64,000 nt of DNA from Phytophthora sp. 'mugwort' (taxonomy: Eukaryota > Oomycota > Peronosporomycetes > Peronosporales > Peronosporaceae): assembly GCA_033558025.1 (NCBI GenBank), contig JAUCEF010000001.1:1612001-1676000 (forward strand), written 5' to 3'. The notes below the pieces were generated by a model. It did not search any database. It was not told the origin of the DNA and saw nothing but the letters and a program-made list of their open reading frames with translations. Positions 34,981 to 46,034 of the stretch are shown here, one piece after another; position 1 is the first letter of the stretch, and each line of letters begins with the position of its first letter. A program made the position numbers and the translations under genes.

Positions 34981-35649
34981 TCAGATTATGAGCCCGTATC
35001 TCACGCAACCATTTTTTGCGATATCCGCTGTTTCCGGCACGTCCTGCGCCTTCGCGAGCATATCCGATAAATCCTGATTATTGTAGTAACCCCTGATCGT
35101 GTACATTCCCAGATTCAGATTGGTGAAGTGTATCGAGCCCCTTATCAGGCTTTGATAGCTTAAAAACACTGTCTGGGTTTTCGTTTGCCAGCGGCTTCTT
35201 CATCGTTACGTTCTCCAATTCCATAGGAGGGTATTCCAAATGTTTCATCTCTCTCCGGCCATGTATGAATATCTTCGAGAGACCGTCGTAACCACACCAT
35301 TTTATCAATATTAGTACCATATCCTCTTCCACTTGACGGCCCTGGAATGTATATTGGATATAGGCGCGCCAAGTATTCAACTGCGGGGACTCGAAAGACC
35401 GTATCCCGCTTTGTGTAGTTTGAGAATCTTGAAAACACCGTCCTCACTTTCTCCGTTTCCCTCCCATTTATCCAGAAGTCTCCGTTTCAATATTGACGCA
35501 TATTTCTCCGTACCTGGTGCCGGCATTCCTATTTCTGCCATCCCTTCCGCGTGACACGTGGTTGAATTGAGTCCTCTGATTGGCTAGCAAGGCGTGATGT
35601 GCAGGGCAAGTAATAGTACGATGTAAAACACTCTTATTCCTAACAGCAT
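34981..35649 (-). pseudogene. RXLR-type WY-domain effector pseudogene
   Basis: Reading from an ATG at 35649: a hydrophobic signal-peptide-like start (RVFYIVLLLALHI), an in-frame TAG at 35586-35584, then a helical lead with LKRRLLDKW. A first W/Y module follows (DGVFKILKLHKAG; a one-base frameshift near 35394; TWRAYIQYTF; YDGLSKIFI). A second, weaker module comes next (DSVFKLSKPDKGLDTL; a one-base frameshift near 35126; YYNNQDLSDMLAKAQDVP). WY modules of this form are the fold of many Phytophthora RXLR effectors, secreted proteins that act inside host plant cells. No RXLR or dEER motif is visible between the signal peptide and module 1; it may be lost or mutated. One nonsense codon and two frameshifts show the gene is dead. 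Family assignment rests on motif pattern and signal peptide. Confidence 0.65.
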
Positions 35650-36670
35650 TGAAGGGGCAACCAAAGTACATTAAATTGATCATTGTTCAGCTAAGGCCCT
35701 CATTCACTTCCCCTTACGTCTTATCAGCCTGCTCCTCGTACAACTCCGGGCCGATGCTCGTTGACAAACCTGATTTTGCCTTGAAGAGCAGAAGGCGTGG
35801 CCGTGCCGTTCTTCCACACCAGGTTGCACGCGAGCGCGCTCCGTGCTGGATACCACCTTGCCTTGTTGAACAGATTGGCTCTCCCCTTCTTGGCGATCGA
35901 GCATGTGACGCAGAAATAGCTCACCCCGAAGCTGCGGACGCCCGCTCCGCCGTAGAGCGGGCACGCCTTGCATAGCTAATGCCGACGCATTGGTCGTCGC
36001 CACCAAGTCGCCCATGTCGTCGCCTGCGTTAAAGTCCTCGCTCATTTAATTTAGCAAGTCAATGTGCCGATGCCTGGGAAATGCTGCGTACATGGGACTG
36101 AATTGTTCTCCTTCTTCATAGCTATTTTATGCGTTGACCATGGCAAGGTCTACTAGCCCGAGCAATATTGTCTTTATCGTACTTGCGCATCTAAATATCA
36201 TTGAATAGAGTACCGTTGAAGCCGAACTAGTCGTGCACGCCGACATGTCAACATAGCTTCATAGCTGCGAAACAATTCGAGCCATCGTGCCCGCGGCGCG
36301 ACACGTGTGTGCCAGGAGACGCTATGGTCTGTTATCCATCCACGTCGATGTGGCATAATCGGGATGACCTCTCCAGACAGCAATCCGATAAGTTCCACGG
36401 TCATCCTCTTCGACCGTTTTTCTGCTATAACTTAATGTGAGGCAGAAGCCCTTTTGGTTTTTCCTTACCATGCCGATTTAAAAAACATTTCAATTTGTGT
36501 GATAGTGGCACTGGGGTATATGAATTGTCCGTGCAAATGAGTCCATGCGCTGGCTGCCATCGGTTACTTAAGTTAGATTCATAACTACCGCTTGCTGTGC
36601 GACGGCTTTCTCCGTCCGTTTCACATCCCGACTGTAAATCGCCAACCTAAGCACAACAAGAGGAAACTAA
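35650..36670. other. intergenic, possible upstream debris
   Basis: Upstream of the effector pseudogene. A 113-residue minus-strand frame (36045-35704) begins MSEDFNAGDDMGDLV but has no recognisable domain; the rest shows nothing. Confidence 0.4.
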
Positions 36671-36689
36671 AAGCGTCAGCTCCGGCACT

Positions 36690-37605
36690 CGAGCAGGCTA
36701 TCTGGAACGTCCCCTATACATAACGGCATAGACGTTGTAAACTATGACGTACCTGGAGCAATACTTCGCGTCCAGCACAGCACGTCGTGTTGAGCTTGGT
36801 GGCCCACTGTTCGGCTTCATCCACATTGTACTGCCGCATCGAGTTGCGGCGGTAGCGGATTGGCATGATGCTATCGTCGAACGAGATTCAAGCGCCGACA
36901 CGGTATTCTCAGAAGAAAGTCTTTTGGCGAGCTTAAAAGACGGGTCGTATCTTGAAAGCTCGATCACCGCTTCTAGCTTGCTTTGAGTTGTCTGCAAGTT
37001 GCGAGCGCTGAATTTGAAGCGGTCGCGGCTGCGAACTTCCATATGTCCCTCTTGCACGATGCCTCTTGAAACGACGCTCTTCTGGTATCGCGGTTTTGAG
37101 ATCCGTTACATTGACCAGATCTTGAAGGAAGTGGATCCGGCAGTAGGATATGGGATGACGGTGGTTGAGGATTCCTGATGACACCAGACATCAATAGGTT
37201 GCGATCGGAGCCATGGTGCCAGATCGGGGGGTTCGCTTGGACCAGCCTTATCCCTCCACTTTGGGTAGACCCTTTACCAGGCAGACCCTGGCGTGGCCGG
37301 ATCCCACGGTGCATGATCTGTAACTTGCATTATACCCCTCCAGTGTAGATGATTGTTGACGGAACAGCTTCGTATCGCCGTCGATCTTGTGCGCGCACAG
37401 GTTGCGCTATCTCATCAACACTCTTCAAGCGAAATTTGTTGGTCTTTCCGTGATCTTGCGTCACAACTCCTTTCAAAAAACGAAGTAGAAAATCGCCAAC
37501 GGGTTTAATGCGGACGCCGTAGCGGCTCGCGTGGGCCGTAAGGTCCATCGTACAGAGGGCTAGAATCCAGCAGCGCATGGTTTGAGTCACGCTCCATGCA
37601 CACAT
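36690..37605 (-). other. decayed coding-like region, unrecognised
   Basis: Overlapping minus-strand frames (37605-37330, 37314-36973, 37184-36933, 37057-36698) look like pieces of one former protein broken by frameshifts: KPVGDFLLRFLKGVV, then HFLQDLVNVTDLKTAI, then SKLEAVIELSRYDPSFKLA. Most likely transposon-derived by its setting, but no family was recognised. Confidence 0.3.
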
Positions 37606-39200
37606 CCCATTCTTCAGCGTGCAACCGGTCCAGATCTTCTTCCGTCATGTCAAACTCTGACGAAACTCCGTGTTGTTCTTGAACGTCCTCATCCTCGCCC
37701 TTAGATTATGCTGCATCTTCATTCACATCGGCGTCGCTCTTCCCCTCCTCAACATAGAGCAATATCTCGTTTCATCGCATTTTTTTGCTTCTGAATCAAT
37801 CAATCATCACATACAACGTTGAGATCATCAGTCTCACTGGCCGCGAACATTGATCGTGTCACAGTGCATCGAAAAAGGTGTCTGAGTCAAAACGACGAAA
37901 GGGATGCAGCCTGGGTATCTGCAACACGCTTGGGTGTAACTGTCGCTGCAATCGCCGAGGGTGTCGTCTCTGCAACAGCTCTCTCAGCACTTTCCCCAAC
38001 GAGGATTCAGATCCATTCTTCAGTACCTAAAGGATTGTGTGGACGGGATCCGAACAGTGGATACTGGATCATACGCAACAAGAAGATACTTTAGCGTCGC
38101 GCCACCAGCAATGTAACAACGAGATTCGCATACCAATCCGACGGCGTTGTGATGTCGAGCGAGCCGACGTGGCTTCTGCAGGCGCCGAAGTAGCTGAAGC
38201 TGGACTAGCTGATCTCGTGTCTGGGCTAGCAGTTGCTACAGGACTTGTTGTTACGCTTTGACGGTGTCCTTGAGGATCCAGCTGGCGCTGCGTTCGGTGT
38301 AGGGACGAAGGTAAGCCACTCTTGACACCGAAAGTATCGCAATAGACTCTACAATAATGGCAGGTTAGCTGCTGTACCTGATATCATATAAAAATGTCAA
38401 ACTAATCGACGAAGAAATCGACGCCTTCAATTATATTTTTTTCCTGGCATGCGGCAGGTGCTGTTGGTCATTACTAGGGCCCGTGGACTTCCTGGAATCC
38501 AGCCCTTCTTCTTCAGTCCGCCCAAATCTGCTCGAAGCTATTCTCGAAGGAAAGCGCGCCAGGAGCGATGGTCTCTTCAGTTTCTGGGGGCAGACTTATT
38601 ATATCGGTATTCCTACTCTTTCTTGACAATCTCATGTCGCATCCGACAGAGACACTACAGTTGACCTATTTGAGCGCCGCCGTCTACGCGACGGTGGGTT
38701 TAGTTTTGGTCCCAGTAGGTGGACCTGCCTGCGCTACAGTCCCAGCCAGTCAAGCCCGAGCGGGAGCGGCACAACCTCCATTTTCAGGAGCAGGCTAAAA
38801 AGGTACATCAAGTTTCAACCAATCGTTATTTTATTTTATTTCCACCAATGGCCGCCTTAGGTGGAATGTTGTTCTAGCCAATGGCGGCCCGCCTTCGCTG
38901 TGCTCGGCAGACAATGAGATTGCGCTAGGATCACGTTATGGCGTGACAGATGGACGGACGGACGAGCGACGTTAGCGTTGACTTTTAGGATTTATCTTAT
39001 ACATGGGATGCGGTAAAGAAATTTCAAAATAGCATTTCGTCTGAGATTCTATTTTCAGGCAACGTACTATTTCGAGCGAAATGACATTTCTGTGTGTTCC
39101 GTGTGGCAGCACAGGGAATATGATCGCAACGCGAGACGCGATGTCGCCAACCGGATATTAGAAAATAGAAGGAGTTTGTGCCTTTTGGAGCATCAGAAAC
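37606..39200. other. intergenic, no gene seen
   Basis: No supported gene. Around 38847-38892 there is an imperfect inverted repeat built on ccaatggc, which may mark a transposon edge. Confidence 0.4.
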
Positions 39201-39429
39201 TCACAAAGCGCCATGAAGGAGAGTGAGGAAAGCGGCATGGAGGAGAGTGAGGAGGGTGGATACGGCCATAGCGACTCGTCTTCTAGCGGCGACGAGAATG
39301 TCCGTGCGGTTTCTTCTGGCTCCGTATCTTCTGTCAAGATACGGCACGGAGGCCCACCATGATTCTGTTCTAAGTGTTGCGCAACTACCAAGAAGTGGTG
39401 AGGTCGTCGCGTCCAACTAGATTCTACGA

Positions 39430-40400
39430 GACAGCCCGAATGCGCCTCCCGACGTTTTTGTCCCTCCTTTGAGATCTAGAAGAGACCGGGAAGCTGCGAT
39501 CCTCAAAGCGCATATCTAGTGGCGAGAAGCTACTAATGTTAGTCCAAGTCTTAACCCGATCGACGAACCGTGTCGTCGCGGAACGGTGGCAGCACAGCAG
39601 CTCCACAGTTTCTGCTATTATCGGTCATCGAGCTGGGACTGCTTGGGGTGGCACGCAGTTTGGTATGTCGTTCTTGTTCCTCAGCCATTTTTTCTAGTGC
39701 ACCAAATATCCGCTGACCGCTGGTGAGGGAACGTTTCGCCTTGTCTTTTAGTTATCGATGTAGCCGACATTGGTTCGTTTGACGATGGTGCTAATGATGA
39801 TGTCCCAGTAGCGGCAGTGTTCTTTGTTCTGGCGTTCGGAGAGCTCTGAATACCGTCGCCACTGTCGCTACTGTTGTCTCCACTTGGATCATAAGTACTC
39901 TATCCAGCACCGTCATCGACCGAAGTATTTGCTGAGGCCTCCGCATACTTCCCTGTGGCCACAACGGTACGGAAGATCTCATGGAGCTCGTCATAGAGAG
40001 GCAGTGACTTCTTTCGGTAGTCCTTCGCCTTCGGGTGCTCCGGTAGGTACCTGTTTCACCCGCCTGCTGTTGCCGTTGGACCGCAGCAGTGTCTTCTCAC
40101 CAACCAAATCCACTGTTGTTCTTCATATGATGAAAACGAGATACATTCCCTTGAGCTGCTGTAGCTGGCTTTGCATTTGAGACCTGATGAAGGTTCGACT
40201 CTCGCCTTCGTTGGTCGCGTTGGCGATGCGAGTCCACGATGCCATTTTGAGGCCAGACTCGTTCCGACCAAGCCGGCGCGATTCTTCGAGGACGGCATTC
40301 ACAATCACGACGCGGTCGGAGTCAGACCACATTGAGGCCAGTGTAAATAAGCTAGACAAGATTGCCTTAGGGGGCGCTGTGTGCTTAGGATAAGACCAGC
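39430..40400 (-). pseudogene. Myb/SANT-like DNA-binding protein relic
   Basis: Reading down from about 40370: WSDSDRVVIVNAVLEESRRLG, then GLKMASWTRIANATNE and SQLQQLKGMYLVF. After a frameshift come SGFGWSED, HPKAKDYRKKSLPLYDELH and FRTVVATGKYAEAS near 40050-39940. Tryptophan and Leu-Lys spacing match the Myb/SANT-like domain (Myb_DNA-bind_3 type) found in plant and oomycete transposon-associated proteins. A Ser/Asp-rich tail follows (to about 39840), then further frames to 39430. At least one frameshift and one stop (near 39900) break it. A plus-strand Ser/Glu-rich frame begins at 39213 (MKESEESGMEESEEGG) facing it, possibly the N-terminus of the element's other ORF. Confidence 0.5.
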
Positions 40401-40430
40401 CTGTGGTCAGACAGCGCAGTACTTTCACCC

Positions 40431-41008
40431 TGCGATCAGACAGCGAAGCACATTCAGATAAGGTTTGACGATGGCCACTTCAACATTGGTATTGAGTTTA
40501 GGAATTGACGAATTCTGCGATGCTCGATTTTTTTTTACAATGCCGAATATAAATTGTGACGGGGCGAACAGTTCACGATTTGGCTCAAGTAGCATTTCGA
40601 AATCGAGCACAAAAAATGCCAGGAAATTAAGAATTGTGGTTTGCCGAACGCACCCATATACAGACGTCTACATGAAAATTTATCTTACTATCTTTGTTGC
40701 GGAGCTCGCGGAACAATTTCACCTCTATAAATTGAGTATCCGTAGGAGATGTTTTATTCGGTGGCAGGTTAGCTGGGGCAACCTCTTAGCCAATCACAGC
40801 CAGAGTAAATCCGTCTGCAGTGCGTACTGATATTATATAATTGATGCATTCCCTACGATTACGTCCTCATCTCCTACGAATTTGATTCGCAATCGAAACG
40901 GCACGTCGACGTATCCATCCATCTGATTCGCCGAAAAATAAGTTCTTACCGGTACTGTTGTCACACGAAGAGGTCACACTTCAAGCCCGATGTATCCTAC
41001 ATAACGCA
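40431..41008. other. intergenic, upstream of the cystinosin homologue
   Basis: No gene. The direct repeat tcagacagcg occurs at about 40407 and 40437. Contains the putative promoter of the downstream gene. Confidence 0.45.
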
Positions 41009-41017
41009 TTTCACTCC
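41009..41017 (+). promoter_or_regulatory. candidate initiator (Inr)-like motif
   Basis: TTTCACTCC matches the pyrimidine-CA-pyrimidine pattern of oomycete initiators, but it lies only 8 bases before the ATG at 41025, so the call is weak. It could also be the polypyrimidine tract of a 3' splice site (cccccacag precedes the ATG). Confidence 0.25.
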
Positions 41018-41024
41018 CCCACAG

Positions 41025-41930
41025 ATGAGCTTCTCCTTCATGGAGCTGTCCGTGAACCGTCGAGCGGTGGTCGTCTCCATCCTCATCCTGCTCTTTGGAC
41101 TGTTCTTTGGGCTCTTTTTAGACGCCAATGCGCATATCCCCAAGCCCTGGAACCGTGTGTCCAGCATCATCGGCTGGATCTACTTCTTCTGCTGGAGTGT
41201 GAGTTTTTACCCGCAAGTGTTCCTGAACCGCCAGCGCCACAGTGTCGAGGGGCTTTCGCTGGACTACACGGTACTCAACATGCTAGGCTTCACGTGCTAT
41301 TCCGTCTTCAATGTGGCCTTCTACTACAGTGAGAGCGTACAACAGCAGTACATGCGGCGCCACGGCGGCCACCGCAACGCCGTGGAGCTCAACGACGTCT
41401 TCTTTTCGCTTCATGCGGCGCTGCTCGTTGCCGTGTCACTTTTCCAATGCGCTATCTACCCGCGAGGAGGGCAGACGGTCAGCAAGCCTACGATCCTCTG
41501 GACAGGTGGGACATTCGTCGCTGCTGTGCTCTTCGGCCTAGCAGTCGTGTGGACGGGCAACAACGAGGTTTCGGCGGTCAATACCTTAAACTTGCTCTAT
41601 CTTCTCAGCTACGTAAAGCTTCTCACGACGCTCGTCAAGTGCTTGCCGCAGATTGCGCTGAATTACCAGCGCAAGTCGACGATCGGATGGACCATTTGGA
41701 ACGTGCTACTGGACATTGCCGGTGGGCTATTGTCTATTGCACAGCAAGTGCTGGATTCCGCCGCGACCCACGACTGGACGGCCATGACAGGGGACCCGGT
41801 CAAGTTCTCGCTCGGGTTTGTTAGTATCATTGTGGACGTGGTGTTTATCCTGCAACACTATGTGTTTTACGCCGAGAATAACCACTTTATGCTGCACGGG
41901 GGAGAAGCGAAACCTTTTTTGCCCAAGTAG
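41025..41930 (+). CDS. CTNS: cystinosin homologue, PQ-loop cystine transporter
   Basis: 301 residues, single exon, with about seven hydrophobic segments. Two PQ-loop motifs are visible: the first with SVSFYPQVFLNRQRHSVEG (residues ~58-76), the second with KCLPQIALNYQRKSTIGW (~206-223), followed by NVLLDIAGG, the signature of cystinosins. In animals these proteins export cystine with protons from lysosomes; here the same role in the vacuole or lysosome is inferred. The long glycosylated luminal N-terminus of the animal protein is missing, and the human C-terminal lysosomal sorting motif (GYDQL) is not seen; the end is KPFLPK. The ATG at 41025 is chosen because the hydrophobic first helix follows directly. 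It borders the elicitin-rich block, whose first decayed copy ends about 70 bp downstream on the other strand. Confidence 0.93.
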   Translation: MSFSFMELSVNRRAVVVSILILLFGLFFGLFLDANAHIPKPWNRVSSIIGWIYFFCWSVSFYPQVFLNRQRHSVEGLSLDYTVLNMLGFTCYSVFNVAFYYSESVQQQYMRRHGGHRNAVELNDVFFSLHAALLVAVSLFQCAIYPRGGQTVSKPTILWTGGTFVAAVLFGLAVVWTGNNEVSAVNTLNLLYLLSYVKLLTTLVKCLPQIALNYQRKSTIGWTIWNVLLDIAGGLLSIAQQVLDSAATHDWTAMTGDPVKFSLGFVSIIVDVVFILQHYVFYAENNHFMLHGGEAKPFLPK

Positions 41931-41999
41931 GATGGACAAGGGAGAGAACAGTGCCTAACATTTGGACGCTAAGATATTTGGCATGACAGAATGCACTTG

Positions 42000-42522
42000 C
42001 TGTAGTCCAGTGAGTTTGACCGGAAAATTAGCAACCATCTCCACCATCAAACCGATGATAGATGAGGTGGCACGTGAAAATGGACCTGTCGGGTGCGAGC
42101 TGGTGATGGAAGAGTTGCCGTTGTTTGCTTGTACACCAGCAGAGCTGTCGATGAATTGTTGTTGGAGCCATTGCCGTCGCACGGCCTTTGATCCCATTGC
42201 GACTGAATTTGTAGCGATATTTTGGAATCACACAGTCGCCGAAATTTATAAATACAATGTCTTTCCACAGCTGCATACTAGGAATGCTGGCGCCTATTTC
42301 GTTAATCTGAGATGTTGTCAGCAGTGAATTGATACTGGAGCTCGTAACTTTTCCATCGCAACCGGCCAAATGCGATCTACTCGCGATAGATTGGAGCTCT
42401 GCAATCATTCGCATTGACCGTAGTGTAGTAACAATAACATCGTGAAGGGAATCGAAGAATGAATAAGTATGGACAAATTTATTTCCGGTGGTGGCACATC
42501 TAGGATAAAACTTCGTATCCAC
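42000..42522 (-). pseudogene. elicitin-like pseudogene, strongly decayed
   Basis: The minus-strand frame from 42522 keeps the elicitin core pattern: ELQSIASRSHLAGC (second Cys), SLLTTSQINEI and FINFGDCVIPK (fifth Cys in the conserved GDC). Cysteines 1, 3 and 4 are gone. After about 42230 the frame breaks; the Ser/Thr-rich and hydrophobic tail typical of GPI-anchored elicitin-like proteins is still visible in another frame (NNGNSSITSSHPTGP ... SSIIGLMVEMVANF, 42130-42010). No good signal peptide remains. This is the oldest-looking of the five copies in the window and lies 5.5 kb from the others. Confidence 0.75.
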
Positions 42523-42529
42523 AACTACG

Positions 42530-43480
42530 ATCCTTTTATTCTAGCTGTAAACGAAATGTTGAGTCCGCTATACATGAACCATGTGTCTCATACAGAAATA
42601 TTCGGCTACTGAGTCCAATTGCTAAAGTGAGTCAATTACACTACACTCAGCTTGTTTAGGTGGAATTTGGATGATGAACAATAGAGTAAGGAATGTATTC
42701 ATAAGTCCGACAGCCGCAAGCTTCCGTGACGCGGAGCCAATAATGTATTTGTCTGTGGTCTACCGTGCAAATTTTTCCGTTAGCGAGCTGATGGCGGCAA
42801 CGATGGCTGAGCCGCATCACCTGGACAAACGACATACCTGACTCGACCTTGGAATCTTGTACGACTTAATAGACTAAGCACTTACAGACTTGAAAAAACT
42901 GAAGAACGGTAATTCTGTATGAGGTGGGCTCGAATTCTGATCGCATCATGTAGCACAGCTACAAGCTAGCGGTCACATGGCTAGGGGCTAGAGAGCCGAC
43001 AATCAAATGCACTATATTTTTGGCCTTCGGCCTAAGCCTTGCTACGGCAGATCCTAAAGATATAGTCTTGTCAATTGTTGTTTCCTCGAATATTTTCATA
43101 GTTTCTAGGCTTTCAGAACCAGATCTATCGTCGATACATCCCAGACAGCTGCGCATATGGATGTAATTTTTTTTTTGCTTGCATAAAATCATTGAATAAG
43201 GTACTACCGGAACCTTTGAGGCAGAATTTTGTAATCATCGTCAAAACAAGATCAAGTGCATTCGAGGTCGTAGTACAAAATATTTAAGTACTAAATACAA
43301 CTTGCGGGTATCGCCTATTCGTTGCGAGCAAGAATATATAACGTCAGAAACCAAGTGTACTTCTGCTTAGTTTTCCGTTGGAGCCAGCGATACACCCAAT
43401 GTTCAATGTGGTTGCTATCTACCTTTTGGATTATCGATCACCTCGGGTTTTCAGTGGGAAATATTTCTCTCAGTTACGCA
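42530..43480. other. intergenic, no gene seen
   Basis: Spacer between the elicitin relic and the ankyrin gene; A/T-rich, with a run of T near 43165-43175. Short frames only. Confidence 0.5.
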
Positions 43481-43484
43481 TGGT

Positions 43485-44509
43485 TCACCCCACATAGTCT
43501 CTCATTGATGCGGGTCGTCGCTCCAGAATGAGATGAACGAGCTGAGGATACCCGCTAAAATACGCCATCGACAGCACTGTCCATCCGCAATAGTCTTCTA
43601 GATCCACATTGGCACGCGCATCTAAGAGAATTCGGAGCGATTCCTGGTGGTTGTACATTGCTGCCATGAGCAGAGCTGTGGTGCCCGTGTCCGATTGTCG
43701 GTCGAGGGTGGCGCCCTGGTTCACCAGCAGCTGAACGATGTCGTGGTGACCCTTTTTGGCTGCAATTAAGAGCGGAGTGCGCCGTCTTCACTGGGCTCGT
43801 CCATCGATGCCCCGCCATAGATTAGCGCTCGAACCACTTCGAGGTGTCCCAGCTCGGCTGCAACCCGCAGAGCTGTTGCCTGTCCGGGTCCTTTGGCGTT
43901 GAAGCTGGCGTTGTACTTCAAGAGAAGGCGGGTAATGTCATCACGGCCTTTCATCGCAGCAATCATCAGCAAACTCCAGCTTTCATAGTCCGTCAAGTCC
44001 ACCGACGCTCCACCTTGTAAAATAATCACTGCAATATCCACTAGTCCATGGTCGCATGCAATTCCTAGTGCGGTGCTACTACAGCAGAGCTGAACATCGA
44101 GATTGGACTTGTATTTCACGAGAAGACTCATGATCTTGGCATGTCCATTCACTGTAACGATTATCAGCGGTGTATAACTGTCGTCTCCAGCAAGGTCGGC
44201 ACCAGCACCGGCCTCCAGCTGAGTTTGAACGACGGGTAGATGACCCTTTTCTGCTGCCATTCTCAAAGCTGTAGAACCACGCGGTGTTTTCGAGTCGACA
44301 TTGGCGTCGTGACTCAACAGCGTTCGAAGAATATCGACGGAGCCATACTCGGCCACGACAATTACTGAAGTCCAACCGTTAGAGTGTTTCGTGTCCACAC
44401 TTGAGCCGCATTCAAGAGCCCGCTTAACTTCGGAAGCATTTCCGCTCACGCAGGCATCGAGCAAGCACTCTTCCGCCCTCTGTTTGGTCTCTTCAGTCGC
44501 CGCGTACAT
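43485..44509 (-). pseudogene. ankyrin-repeat protein gene with one frameshift
   Basis: Starts at ATG 44509 (MYAATEETKQRAEECLLDAC). About seven ankyrin repeats follow (GWTSVIVVAEYGSVDILRTLL; GSTALRMAAEKGHLPVVQ; SYTPLIIVTVNGHAKIMSLL; ATALRVAAELGHLEVVRALI). The frame ends at 43766 after EPSEDGALRS, but the missing next repeat (TPLLIAAKKGHHDIVQLL) is in the next frame and runs on through TTALLMAAMYNHQESLRIL to a stop at 43485. A single-base change near 43775 therefore separates two halves of a protein of about 340 residues. No signal peptide or other domain. The rest is perfectly open, so this is either a very recent pseudogene or a sequencing/assembly error. Confidence 0.8.
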
Positions 44510-44687
44510 CCACCTCGTCAAAGCAAACACTCCAGCTTGGGAATCGTCCGTCTAATTCGTTTGTGCGGTACTATGCTGGTCGCTAATTTGACTATTATAC
44601 GTCAGCGTTCTCCCCATAAGTTCAAGCTATTGTGCACAGTAGCAACAAGCTACAACTGATTAAGGTTTACACAGCGCAATTTACGTA

Positions 44688-44906
44688 CACTGCCGGTCAC
44701 AATAAACCAGCCACCCACGTTTGGATGGTAACTCTGTCAATATTTCGTTGTCTGCGATTTTGATATGTTGTTCATGCTGCCCGGTGCAATACGATGTTTG
44801 TGTTAACATCTGCTTTTTGCGGGATGTAGCAAAGCTCCCATACAACTCTCCCTTGAGTGTGCCGGCCCAAACTTCCGGTCACCTCGATCCCATACAAAAA
44901 CATATA
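44688..44906. repeat. left terminal inverted repeat of the Tc1/mariner element
   Basis: About 219 bp; matches the reverse complement of the right end, with scattered substitutions and small indels (for example gggatgtagcaaagctccc here and gggatgtagcatagctccc in the other arm). Much longer than the short repeats of many mariners. Confidence 0.88.
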
Positions 44907-44929
44907 CTAATCTTAAGATGGGTACAGGC

Positions 44930-45990
44930 CGTACATGTTAGTAGTGAGTTTTATCGCCCTTCTTCTCGATCACCTCGATGCACCTACGCGGCATTGAGTC
45001 AATGATTTTTTTGTGAGCGTCTTCAGCTCAATCGAAGACCATGCATCGAGGATAGCTTCTGTCAACTCGACTGCATTACAGTACTGATTTCCATTAGGGT
45101 AGACCTTGCGCGCTAGTAGAGCTCAGAGATTCTCAATTAGGTTGAGATCTGGGGAGCGAGATGGCCAGGAAAAAGTAACTCGACGTTCTTCTCCTAAAAA
45201 AACTCCAGTGTCTCTCGCGAAATATGTATGGGGGGCTCGTTGTCCTGCTGATACACAACCTCAGTGCCGTAATATAGGTGAGCAAATAGGAGCAAGTACT
45301 CGGACAAGTATACATATATAGTGCGCCGAGGCTTGCCGCCCCACGAGAACTGCCAGCTCCGTCTTGTCCTTGCTGCTGAAGCCACCCCACCCCATCACTG
45401 AGCCTCCGCCGTTTTGTCGTCTAACCGTCGTGCGCAGGGGGCGGCGCACGTCGTGCCAGTACTCTGCAATCCATCCGGACCATCTAAATTAATTCTTTTC
45501 ACTAGAAAAAATGATTGAATCCGATGCCTCCTTTGAGTTAACCGCCATGTCCTTGGCCCACGCCAGTCATGCCTTCTTATGCGCCGCCGTGAGAACAAGG
45601 GTGTTCTCTTCAAGTAGACGAGCCAGTCGAGCCAGCCAGGAGACGGCGGATCGTCCGTACGGAACACGTGCAAGCGCAGTCGGCCTTGAGCTGCGCGGCC
45701 GAGAAGTCCCCCGAGGCGGCCTTACGAAGCAGCCGTCGGGCTAGCCGCTCCGAGACGATGGTTGCGGCCTGCGCGGGTGCGTGGCCTTGGTAGCAGCGCT
45801 CGCTCTACAGCGTCTCTAGAACGCTCAACCCTTCTTGCAATCGATCGGATCGATAGTCCAGTTTCTCTGAGGCCTTGAATTCTCCCGTTTCTTCGTAACT
45901 AAGCCGAGGCGCTATGCATTAAAGGTCCAACTGATCTAGCTGCCAGCTCAAGCTGCAGAAGTCGTAGCAAGCCGCAATCGGAAACAGGTG
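44930..45990 (-). pseudogene. Tc1-like transposase relic
   Basis: Read on the minus strand through several frame changes: an HTH-like N-terminal region near 45900-45690, then KRINLDGPDGLQ (first catalytic Asp in NLDGPDG) near 45490, GGGSVMGWGGFSSKDKTELAVL near 45410-45340, VYQQDNEPPIHIS (second Asp) near 45255-45215, and SRSPDLNLIENL near 45160-45125. These are DD34D/E-type Tc1/mariner motifs. At least four frameshifts make it non-functional. Confidence 0.82.
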
Positions 45991-46034
45991 GACGCCCTGA
46001 ACCATCAGCTACAAATCTACAATCATTCTGTAAA

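Noticed and set aside
39213..39360. Short acidic Ser/Glu-rich protein starting MKESEESGM
   Set aside because: Only about 49 codons before a stop, in transposon debris; mentioned as a possible ORF end but not called as a gene.
44721..45005. 94-residue plus-strand frame
   Set aside because: Lies mostly inside the left inverted repeat of the Tc1/mariner element; the same pseudo-peptide appears from the right repeat at 46277-46035.
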